Source of the DNA: DAIPJH01 sp036770365
Lineage (GTDB): Bacteria; Pseudomonadota; Alphaproteobacteria; Rickettsiales; UBA998
NCBI GenBank assembly: GCA_036770365.1
Contig: DAIPJH010000002.1
Coordinates: forward strand, 1-64,000
DNA: 64,000 nt
Direction of reading: 5' to 3'
Shown: positions 36,577 through 44,247 of the stretch, in pieces
Layout of the letters: each line of letters begins with the position of its first letter
Numbering within the stretch: the stretch's first letter is position 1
Program-made: the position numbers and the translations under genes
The notes under the pieces: model-generated
What the model was told of the DNA's origin: nothing
What the model saw: only the letters and a program-made list of their open reading frames with translations
Database searches by the model: none

Positions 36577-38100
36577 ATGAAATCATCAGATAACATACTT
36601 AATATTGTAAAACGTGTTGGCCCTTGCTTAACTTCAGATTTAATACAAGAAATGAGAGCTTTAGGTATTAGTGAGATCACAGCACGAAAACGCATACAAC
36701 GCGAAAAAGATATTATCCGATTAGCGGGCTTAAGATTCGAAAAAAATGCACGATTTGTTTATACTGAAGAGCAATACGGCACAGACCTATTTTGGGAGCG
36801 TTTAGAAAAAGCATTTCATAAAGCAGGGAACTCCTATTGGTGCACAGTTGTTAGATTAAAATCTAAAGGTGGGATTGTTCCAAAATCAAACTTTTCTTGT
36901 ATTACAGGAAGCCCTTTAGCTAGGAAACGCCACCTTTCACCACAACGTATTTTAGATCGGCTCATGGCTATCAATCTATTAGAAGAAACGGGTGACGGTG
37001 ATGTAAAGTATATTCAATTCAAACCAAAAAACTTTGTATACATAAACTTATCAGCAATAGAAGCATTAAACCTTGCTGAAAATATAGCTCTACAAAGCAT
37101 TAGCAATTGGGCTCGTCGAATTGGGTTTGGCAGTTACAAAAGCTTTGCACTGCGTGGAGATATAAACCCTCCTCAAGTTTCAGGAATAATATGGGATTTA
37201 AGTGCACCGAGCTATGTTAGACCTCTTGTGCAAATTACTGAAAATAACGCGCGTCCAGGCTTCATTGTGTGTGATATAAATTTACATACTTCTATTGAAG
37301 AAGAAGAAGCTGTAGCATTCATTCGCAAATGCAATCTTGCAAGTGCACCACCTGGTGTTGCTCCTATAATGCCAATGCTTATAGGGTATTCTTTTTCCTC
37401 GCAATCATTCTCTTTATTAAGGTCAAAAGGCATTCTAGCCATAACTATAGAAAATCTATTTGGCGAAGAAGTTGCAAAAGCACTTAAAGATTTAGTTACA
37501 ATGCTAACCGATTTAGGGGCAAAAGCATCCGCAGATCCCAGCTATATTATTAAAGTTATGAATAGCTTATCAAAAATAGTGGGAAACACCGATAACTTAC
37601 TAGGAGCATTATTTGAACTTGTTATCGGCTGTATAGTAAAGGATGTGGAGGGTGGTTTCTTACAAACTGGAAAGCGCATTACTAATAAGTCAGGCAAACC
37701 AGCAGAAATAGATGTATATCTTGATATAACCAATAAAAATGAGATTTTAATCATAGAATGCAAGGCAAAAAACCCTTCCTCATTAGTAAGTGCAGATGAT
37801 TTAAAGAAATGGTATGAAGACAGAGTTCCATTGATATATGAAACTTTATCAAATGAAGGCTCATCATCCAAAAAGTTCAAATTTGAATTATGGACAAACA
37901 ATGACTTTCACCCCGAAGCACAAACTTGGTTTAACAGCCAAATAAAAGATTGTGACAATTACTCGGTTGAAATAAAGAATGGCGAAGCGATTAAGGCTTA
38001 TGCCTTGAAACTACAAAACACTTCGCTCAGAGATACCCTTAATGAATTCTATTTTAGAAGCAATCTTCAGAAGGCAATCTCAATAAAGAATAAACCATAA
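36577..38100 (+). CDS. Orphan protein: N-terminal winged helix, C-terminal PD-(D/E)xK-like nuclease
   Basis: 507 aa; no family recognised. Residues of about 8-60 read like a winged-helix (VGPCLTSDLIQEMRALGISEITARKRIQRE). The C-terminal part has AEIDVYLDITNKNEILIIECKAK near residues 375-397: the Asp near 378 followed by ECK fits a PD-(D/E)xK restriction-endonuclease-like core. The middle (about 170-340) is of unknown fold. It is the only gene between the serine recombinase and the structured leader. It could be a single-protein restriction or defence enzyme, or a DNA-repair-type nuclease. Confidence 0.68.
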   Translation: MKSSDNILNIVKRVGPCLTSDLIQEMRALGISEITARKRIQREKDIIRLAGLRFEKNARFVYTEEQYGTDLFWERLEKAFHKAGNSYWCTVVRLKSKGGIVPKSNFSCITGSPLARKRHLSPQRILDRLMAINLLEETGDGDVKYIQFKPKNFVYINLSAIEALNLAENIALQSISNWARRIGFGSYKSFALRGDINPPQVSGIIWDLSAPSYVRPLVQITENNARPGFIVCDINLHTSIEEEEAVAFIRKCNLASAPPGVAPIMPMLIGYSFSSQSFSLLRSKGILAITIENLFGEEVAKALKDLVTMLTDLGAKASADPSYIIKVMNSLSKIVGNTDNLLGALFELVIGCIVKDVEGGFLQTGKRITNKSGKPAEIDVYLDITNKNEILIIECKAKNPSSLVSADDLKKWYEDRVPLIYETLSNEGSSSKKFKFELWTNNDFHPEAQTWFNSQIKDCDNYSVEIKNGEAIKAYALKLQNTSLRDTLNEFYFRSNLQKAISIKNKP

Positions 38101-38180
38101 ATTTTTGATACTTTATCAATCTTGATTTATTTTTTTCTTTTACTTCCCTTTCCACAGACAAATCTATAACATCGCTAGTG

Positions 38181-38408
38181 GAGCAGCAGTTTGTTGCTCT
38201 GGGGCTTAAGAACCCCTCACTGAGCGGTCTGACGTGTTGCCGAAACGACATGTCGCTTCCTGCCTTTATGGCCGGGAGGCGGCAGTGTATGTCCATGCCT
38301 TACGGCTAAAAGATTGTCGCGCCATCTCAGTGTGGTTCTTAACTCCCGGCTACCAGTAGCCAAATTTTCAATGAAACTCTTAATGAGTAATTTGGCTGGG
38401 GTTAAGAA
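38181..38408 (+). ncRNA. Highly structured leader with competing pairings
   Basis: Within the gene-free 38101-38410, several stems are visible: GAGCAGCA/TGTTGCTC (38181-38199); GGGG/CCCC (38201-38216); CGACATGTCG (38246-38255); CTGCC/GGCAG (38260-38285); AGCCAAATT/AATTTGGCT (38358-38397). The last is nested inside an 11-bp stem 38336-38346 with 38398-38408 that ends 2 nt before an ATG. GGTTCTTAAC (38334-38343) can pair instead with TTAAGAACC at 38206-38214, so two exclusive folds are possible. The stretch is GC-richer than its neighbours. It may be a regulatory leader of the next gene or an independent small RNA. Confidence 0.5.
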
Positions 38409-38410
38409 GC

Positions 38411-38989
38411 ATGGCTACAGAGATTTATTATCATCCCAACATCATGCGAAAAAGGGAAGCAAGGTTTGTTAAGGAACTCATCAAAAGGGTTAAACCTGAT
38501 AAAATTATCCACAGTAACTTTATTCTCCCTGCTTATTTGCTCCTAGAAAGCGTTGAGACTACCGAAATCATTCATTGGGTGAAACATAGCGCTCTTACAC
38601 ATAAACGCCGTAATTCTGCTGTCCAAGAGCTAAATTTATGCCCCTCGACAATTAAAGTGGCTATTCACCCCAATCAAATAAGCTGTGATGTGGTCATTCA
38701 TAACAACGGAAAGGCGCATTACATCGAGTTTCACGAAGATCAACACGCTCGACTCACTGTTAAACGCCCTGCGGTCATTTACACCCAAAATGGAGAACCT
38801 CTAACTGTTCCTCGCTACATTCAACGTCTAGTTAGGGATGTATGGCGAGTAAAGTACCTTCGCCCCTATAGTGTAATCTGGGCAGATTGGTTTGAACAAA
38901 ACGGATTAGACAGTTTTAATTGTCACGCTTCAGCCTATCAAGAATACGTTTTGCCACAACGATGTAATTTTAAAGAACTCGGAATATAA
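38411..38989 (+). CDS. Small orphan protein, possible nuclease
   Basis: 192 aa; I recognise no family. It is basic, with no signal or membrane segment. Residues of about 95-115 read CDVVIHNNGKAHYIEFHEDQHARL: an Asp, a short turn and E-x-H recall a PD-(D/E)xK-type core with His in place of Lys, but this is weak. The C-terminal half has many aromatic residues (YSVIWADWFEQNGL). The gene follows a long structured leader whose terminal stem ends 2 nt before the ATG, so translation may be controlled by RNA folding. It converges with the DUF3987 gene; the 153 bp between holds only small hairpins (for example AACCTA/TAGGTT near 39057). Confidence 0.65.
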   Translation: MATEIYYHPNIMRKREARFVKELIKRVKPDKIIHSNFILPAYLLLESVETTEIIHWVKHSALTHKRRNSAVQELNLCPSTIKVAIHPNQISCDVVIHNNGKAHYIEFHEDQHARLTVKRPAVIYTQNGEPLTVPRYIQRLVRDVWRVKYLRPYSVIWADWFEQNGLDSFNCHASAYQEYVLPQRCNFKELGI

Positions 38990-39142
38990 TAAAGGCGATA
39001 ACTCTAAAATATAAAGGTTTTTTGCGTAACCACGACATATTTTCCGTTCGCATAACCTACTATTAATTTATAGGTTCATGCAAAAAGTGTAGAATATGCA
39101 AAAAGCTTTTTCCTTTTTACACAAACTACACATACTGCATGC

Positions 39143-40654
39143 TTATATAAATTCATATAAACGTGGGTTTATCACATAGTTCTTTCGATGACATCCTGGT
39201 GTATCTCCTTCACGTTCTTGCAATGGATACAGCCATTTGCATTCAATTAAATAATCTATCGCTTTTGCTAATCGCAGTCGTTCCCTTATTGGTGCACCCT
39301 GCATCCTATAAAATTTTGTAAAGTTTATTTTTTCAGGGCGTTGCTTCAATATATACTTCGCAACTAAACGTGCATCCATCTCTTCAGAAGGAACCGCAAA
39401 GCCATAAAATACCCTTCGTGACATCGGAATAAAATATTCCATGATGAGGGTGATGGCATTTTCAATACTTTCTATGGAAATATATTCAAGTTCTTTTACC
39501 CCATCCTTTTCTACCCATGACAAATATTCAAGAACTAAAGACAAGCGAAGCACCATACCGGGAGTTTTCCCGATAAAAGAGGTCAGTATGCCATTGGTAT
39601 CTTTTTCCAATTCAGGAATTTGCATTTTCCATTCATCGAAGACATTTCTAGCAACATTCCTAAGTTTGATAACCTTACTTATAGGTACATTATTTTCATC
39701 AACACCCATCTCCAACATTCTCAATTTATTGAATGCAGCGAGTATAAAATCATTATCTGGCTTTACATCTGGACGTGGTTGAACTTGGTGGATGGGATTC
39801 ACCACAAGAAACCTTGCAAAGAAACCATCATCAGGAGAATGTTTAAGTTCTTCCTCAAGCTTTTCTGGTTGTATGCCACCCAACAATGATACGCTGAAAG
39901 AGGGTACATGAACGGTATTTTCATACCCCACCCTGTCTGCCGAATATGCGTCGCCATCATATGCGGAAAGATATGCTTCTTTATCTGAGCCACCATAACG
40001 CATAAAGTTCTTAATCAACCCTGCCAACTCATCTCGCAGCATTAAAACCCCTCTGGGATTATCTGCCAGAACATTTCTGAGGGCTTCCACTGTAAGGTCA
40101 ATAACAACCAACCTAGTTCTAGCTGGACGCTTAGGTTTTTCTGCTTCTTTTGGTTTTACTGGCAAGAACTCTTTGCCAGCTTTCAATGCTTTCTTGCATT
40201 GCTCCGTCCACGCGTTGAAATGTAATTCAGATACTTCACAATTAGCTTTCCATTCTTTTAATTGTTCTTCATGAGTGGCTACAAATTCACTTTCAATGCA
40301 CATCAAAGGTTTTTTCACAATATCCAAGGCAGGGGATTTATTTGTAGATGGCAGTCCAACATGCATCCCCCATAAAATACATGGTTGCTCAAATCCCTCC
40401 CATGCCTGTACACGCCTTGCATTTCCTATAACCGAAGCTGCACCAACTAAAATAGAAACCATTGCATAATCTACTGAACACCCCTTCACTTTGGATGAAA
40501 CATTAATGCTTTGCTGCCAACGCTTGCTAAAGACTTGTAAGGGCACTTCAGGAGCAGAAGGTCTGTAATCCTCTGTAATCGTCATGTCAGGTTTTTCAAA
40601 CGCTATATCTAAGCTAACTTTATTTCTAACTAGACGGATTTTTTGCTTAGCCAT
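39143..40654 (-). CDS. DUF3987 protein, helicase-like replication protein of the element
   Basis: 503 aa. DUF3987 proteins are primase-associated ATPases common on phages, plasmids and satellites. GLPSTNKSPALD (about residue 96) occupies the P-loop position, and RGVLMLRDELAGL (about 200) fits a Walker B-like site. It overlaps the upstream primase-like gene by 8 bp, so the pair is co-translated. Together they probably start replication of the excised element. The loop lacks a canonical GKS/T, so ATP binding is not certain. Confidence 0.8.
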   Translation of the reverse strand: MAKQKIRLVRNKVSLDIAFEKPDMTITEDYRPSAPEVPLQVFSKRWQQSINVSSKVKGCSVDYAMVSILVGAASVIGNARRVQAWEGFEQPCILWGMHVGLPSTNKSPALDIVKKPLMCIESEFVATHEEQLKEWKANCEVSELHFNAWTEQCKKALKAGKEFLPVKPKEAEKPKRPARTRLVVIDLTVEALRNVLADNPRGVLMLRDELAGLIKNFMRYGGSDKEAYLSAYDGDAYSADRVGYENTVHVPSFSVSLLGGIQPEKLEEELKHSPDDGFFARFLVVNPIHQVQPRPDVKPDNDFILAAFNKLRMLEMGVDENNVPISKVIKLRNVARNVFDEWKMQIPELEKDTNGILTSFIGKTPGMVLRLSLVLEYLSWVEKDGVKELEYISIESIENAITLIMEYFIPMSRRVFYGFAVPSEEMDARLVAKYILKQRPEKINFTKFYRMQGAPIRERLRLAKAIDYLIECKWLYPLQEREGDTPGCHRKNYVINPRLYEFI

Positions 40655-41603
40655 GATATTTCTCCATCAACATGTCATTAAAATCTTTTCCAACGGTGGG
40701 ATAAACAATATCGACAGCCATGCCCTGCAAAAGCAGCCGTCTACTTAATTCGTTAGCGTAATATTGCCCTGCATTATCATTATCTGCAGCAATGGTTACA
40801 GACTCGATATTTTGGGGTGGAGTAAAATTGAGAATGTTACCACCAGACAAACTCCAGACAGCCCAATTAGGCTTCATACACATAAGCGACAGTGCATCTT
40901 CTGGGCCTTCTGTTACTACGATATGAGATTTTGGCGCAGCCAGACGAATTGCCGCGCCCCTTACATCACCCAAAAGCATCTTATTAGGCTTAACGCTTGC
41001 CTTACACAGTCCATTTTGAGCCAAATAAATTCTAAGAACACCTGCAAAAACATCATCCTCTAAATCAAGACGAAATAATAGAACTGGAAATTTCTTACTA
41101 CTCGGTACATGTGTAAGCGATGGTATAAAACGCATCTTCTTTTGAGCTACAGCAGACGTAGTGTTAATATTTCTAGAGCATAAATAGGTCTGAGCTAGAG
41201 TATCACAAATTGGATATGCATTTTTCCATAAGCACCTAGCATGCTGGATACGCTTAGTTCGAGCTGATGTGGAAGCTTTTTCCAAAACTGGTGGCATCGT
41301 ATCGTGCACATTGTAACTGTTATTTTTTGCCCAATTTAATGCCTCTGGAAAACTGCATTTTAATTGCCATTGGATAAGGGAAAAAACATCCCCGCCAACT
41401 TGTTGTTCATGAGAATACCATTCCCCCTCAAATGTAATGGCAAGGCTTCCTCTATTTCCAACTCGAATCTCATAAGCACTAGTTTCTTTATATTCGTTCG
41501 GAAACAACATATGCACTATGTGCTCAATATTTGAAATCAGCCTATTTTTAATCTCACTAATCAACATCGTATTTTCAAAGTTCAGTGTAATTGTGTTCGT
41601 CAT
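40647..41603 (-). CDS. Toprim-domain primase-like protein
   Basis: 318 aa. The N-terminal part (about 40-105) resembles a CHC2-type primase region but lacks the zinc cysteines (GSLAITFEGEWYSHEQQVGGDVFSLIQWQL). The C-terminal Toprim domain shows VVTEGPEDALSLM with the catalytic Glu, and SVTIAADNDNAGQ with the DxD-like pair. It overlaps the DUF3987 gene by 8 bp. This primase plus helicase-like pair is typical of P4-like satellites and small replicating islands. Confidence 0.82.
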   Translation of the reverse strand: MTNTITLNFENTMLISEIKNRLISNIEHIVHMLFPNEYKETSAYEIRVGNRGSLAITFEGEWYSHEQQVGGDVFSLIQWQLKCSFPEALNWAKNNSYNVHDTMPPVLEKASTSARTKRIQHARCLWKNAYPICDTLAQTYLCSRNINTTSAVAQKKMRFIPSLTHVPSSKKFPVLLFRLDLEDDVFAGVLRIYLAQNGLCKASVKPNKMLLGDVRGAAIRLAAPKSHIVVTEGPEDALSLMCMKPNWAVWSLSGGNILNFTPPQNIESVTIAADNDNAGQYYANELSRRLLLQGMAVDIVYPTVGKDFNDMLMEKYHG

Positions 41604-41663
41604 CTTCTTCTCCTGAAATTAAGATTTGTTTCATATAAAACTCAATGAAATCGTAAACTTAAT

Positions 41664-41858
41664 CTAATAAGAATTAGATTTCTGGCGGTCTACCCATACA
41701 AAAAACGCTGCTTCATCAATCAGCACACGCCGACCTACTCGACGAATGCATTCATGAAATCCGTTGGTTTTTGCATAAAAAATGAGGTGTCTTAGCCCAC
41801 CAATTGACGGCCAAGAGTGATGATTGTTCCATTCTGGAACAGGGATGTATTTGGTCAT
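41664..41858 (-). CDS. Small AlpA-like DNA-binding protein (possible excisionase)
   Basis: 64 aa. It looks like an AlpA/MerR-type helix-turn-helix: PSIGGLRHLIFYAKTNGFHECIRRVGRRVLIDEAAFFVWVDRQ has the usual pattern of a recognition helix, a short wing (RRVGRRVLI) and a terminal W-V/D-R helix. In P4-like elements such a protein activates integrase or acts in excision. It sits between the 225-aa gene and the primase-like gene on the same strand. The hairpin AATCTAAT/ATTAGATT near 41658-41675 overlaps its end. Confidence 0.7.
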   Translation of the reverse strand: MTKYIPVPEWNNHHSWPSIGGLRHLIFYAKTNGFHECIRRVGRRVLIDEAAFFVWVDRQKSNSY

Positions 41859-41960
41859 GTGTTTCTCCTTAATATCAAGCTTCAGTGCTTGTGACTAAGG
41901 ATATGCCCTAAAAGAACCTCTAAAAAAACGTGCGAAGGTGCGAAGCAAGTAGTTCGCAGG

Positions 41961-42638
41961 TTATGATTTCTTGCTAATTTTCTTTAGCCCACCCCTAGCA
42001 GATTCTGGTAATCGGACAAAAGTAGCCATCAACTTAACTTTATTATCAGCCGCATCTTCAAAATCCCCCCAATTATTTAGAAACCATTCACGAAGAGTAT
42101 CTGCCTTTGGTTGATTTTTATAGTCAATCTTGTTGGCTTTTATTGCAGCCTGCATTAATTCCAAATATGGCGTAGTATATTCATCCGCTGTTTTATCAGG
42201 AAGACTTTCGTAGAATATGTCTAAATCATGCTTACTAATTACAACATCACTTTTTTTAATAATAATTGGTTTTTGTTCCGCATGCCTTTTACGTTTAGAG
42301 CGACAGCAATAAGCTTTTTCCTCTTTTTCCGCATACCATTTAAATCTCGGGTCAACAATTTGATTGTCACGTGAGATAGTATAACCAGCAAACGATGTTA
42401 AGTGTAATAATTCCCTTTCTGAGTAACGAACATCTTCAGACATAAATTGCACATCATGCCCATCAACTTTAATAGGTAGGAAATATTCCAGCCACCATCC
42501 TAGGCTTAAAACAGTTGCTCGTAACTTGGATGTTTCAATGTAATGCCACACATCTTCCTCGGTGCATTTTAATATTTTTGCACATTCAGAAACAGGGTAG
42601 TAATTCCTCTCAGGAAGTTTCTTGTATTTATACTTCAT
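41961..42638 (-). CDS. Element protein of unknown function, coupled to integrase
   Basis: 225 aa; no family recognised. The N-terminus NYYPVSECAKILKCTEEDVWHYIETSKLRA (residues 12-41) reads like a helix-turn-helix of the excisionase/AlpA type. The rest is charged, and ends basic (RGGLKKISKKS). It overlaps the integrase gene by 11 bp. A role in excision control or replication is likely from position alone. Confidence 0.72.
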   Translation of the reverse strand: MKYKYKKLPERNYYPVSECAKILKCTEEDVWHYIETSKLRATVLSLGWWLEYFLPIKVDGHDVQFMSEDVRYSERELLHLTSFAGYTISRDNQIVDPRFKWYAEKEEKAYCCRSKRKRHAEQKPIIIKKSDVVISKHDLDIFYESLPDKTADEYTTPYLELMQAAIKANKIDYKNQPKADTLREWFLNNWGDFEDAADNKVKLMATFVRLPESARGGLKKISKKS

Positions 42639-43704
42639 GTTTTTTATCCTTAAAAATCTTATCGTTCATGCTTTCAACTACTTTGGACGTATGGCTCTCT
42701 GCAAGATGTGCATAGCGTTTAACCATTTGAAGGGTTTTGTGCCCCAATACCTCTGCAATCTCTGAGGTACTTGCTCCATTCATAGCCAGATAAGAGGCGG
42801 CACAATGGCGTAAATCATGGAACCTGAAATCTTCAATCTTTGCTCGTTTTAGTGCTGTTTCCCATGCTCTTTTAATTTCTATGGGCTGGCAGATTTTCTC
42901 ACTTGGAAAAACAAAATCACAGTTTGAGTTTCGCTGCTCAAAATGCGCTTTCATTAAATCATACGCATACCCTTTCAAAGGCAATGAACGACGCTCATCA
43001 TTTTTTGTTTCATTCAATGTGACTCTTCCACGCACTAAATCCACATCTTTCCATTTGATATGAAGAATCTCGCTTTTTCTTGCCCCTGTGCTAAGCGCAA
43101 GAACAACAATGACATAAAGGTGGGGATTATCACTTTGATGACATGCCACGAGTAAACGCTCACGTTCATCATCATCAAGAAAACGTACTCTCCCTCTATT
43201 TTCAGGAAACTTTGACACCTTTCGAACTGGATTTTCCTGAACCCATTCCCAATCATTGATGGCAATGGTATAAACAGCTCCCAACGCTGTCATGTAGCGA
43301 TTGGCTGTTGTTGCCCCTCGCGTGCGCTTGGTATCCGAGGTGCTATCGAATAACTTGCTTCGATGTTCTGCAATCAATGAAGAAGTAATATTAGATAACG
43401 AATACTCGCCAATTTGATTCTTCCACCAATTCAAATAACCTCTTTGATTGGCGGTACTCTTCTTTTTGGTTGGTAGTATCTCAGAAATGTAGCGATCAAT
43501 CATATCTGCTACGGTTTTTTTCTTGGCTTCCGTATTTTTGAAATATCGGCGTTCACGCATAGAGGCTTCAGTTGCCTGCGCCCACTTCTTTGCATCCGTT
43601 TTACGTTCAAAAGTAGCCGTTTCGGCTGGATAACCCTTTATCCTCACCTTAACCTGATAGGTAAGCTCGCCTCGGCTATTTTTGCGCTCAATGATGGTAG
43701 CCAT
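42628..43704 (-). CDS. Tyrosine integrase of the tRNA-fMet element
   Basis: 358 aa. The N-terminal arm- and core-binding regions (about 1-160) precede the catalytic domain, with Arg in LSTGARKSEILHIKW, the HDLRH box (HDLRHCAASYLAMNG), LGHKTLQMVKRYAHL with the His and the nucleophilic Tyr. All catalytic residues are visible. It reads away from the tRNA and begins 77 bp after its 3' end, the standard arrangement for integration into a tRNA 3' end. Confidence 0.96.
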   Translation of the reverse strand: MATIIERKNSRGELTYQVKVRIKGYPAETATFERKTDAKKWAQATEASMRERRYFKNTEAKKKTVADMIDRYISEILPTKKKSTANQRGYLNWWKNQIGEYSLSNITSSLIAEHRSKLFDSTSDTKRTRGATTANRYMTALGAVYTIAINDWEWVQENPVRKVSKFPENRGRVRFLDDDERERLLVACHQSDNPHLYVIVVLALSTGARKSEILHIKWKDVDLVRGRVTLNETKNDERRSLPLKGYAYDLMKAHFEQRNSNCDFVFPSEKICQPIEIKRAWETALKRAKIEDFRFHDLRHCAASYLAMNGASTSEIAEVLGHKTLQMVKRYAHLAESHTSKVVESMNDKIFKDKKHEV

Positions 43705-43713
43705 TTGTCATTT

Positions 43714-43735
43714 ACTGTCCCATGAGTGTCCCATA
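43714..43735 (+). promoter_or_regulatory. Putative integrase arm-type site, right
   Basis: Two TGTCCCA heptamers at 43716-43722 and 43727-43733, in the same orientation and spacing as at 32366-32387 (20 of 22 positions equal). It lies between the integrase start and the core repeat, 36 bp from attR. Confidence 0.55.
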
Positions 43736-43771
43736 GAACAAAAATCTAACTCTTATATCTGGCTAAGTCTA

Positions 43772-43857
<86 letters not shown>

Positions 43858-44247
43858 TCACCTAAACATACGAACGCACAAACGCCCGTTAGCTGCTTGT
43901 TTTGTGAACACTCTTACGAGTGCTTCACGGCGGGCTGCTCCACCCCGCGTCACCTAAACAAAAGAGTTTAAAAAAAACTCAATGAAACAATAAAAAAGCG
44001 TGTTTCTCGCCGAAACCAACCAGAACATTTAAAAACTAAATAGGTGCTGAATGGAGGGTGTTCATAGCGCAGTCACCCACAATAAGCAAGCTTAAAAGCT
44101 TTACATGGTGCTTTAACTTTACAATTTCCCATTCTTTAAGAAGATTATAAAGTTATAAAGCACTATAAATTCATGAAATTAAGCCGTTTAACTTTTTATA
44201 AAACCGCCACTATTAAGTTAAGCAACTATATTCTAAAGATATATCTT
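43858..44247. other. Gene-free stretch upstream of the tRNA
   Basis: It holds a second copy of the tRNA 5' end (43931-43960), a hairpin around CACTC/GAGTG (about 43904-43929), and a large imperfect inverted repeat at 44108-44121 with 44146-44163 (GTGCTTTA...TAAAGCAC). The last, and the near-palindrome TTCTAAAGATA/TATCTTTTAGAA at the end of the next gene, may end that gene's transcript. No ORF of coding quality is seen. Confidence 0.6.
43931..43960. repeat. 30-bp duplicate of the tRNA-fMet 5' end
   Basis: Identical to 43839-43868: 19 nt of the tRNA 5' end plus 11 nt of leader, in the same direction and 92 bp away. The copy is not a full tRNA. It looks like a relic of an older duplication or integration. 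Confidence 0.85.

Noticed and set aside
36246..38410. CRISPR array or Cas-like locus in the accessory region
   Set aside because: No regularly spaced direct repeats and no cas-type gene; the repeats seen are inverted.
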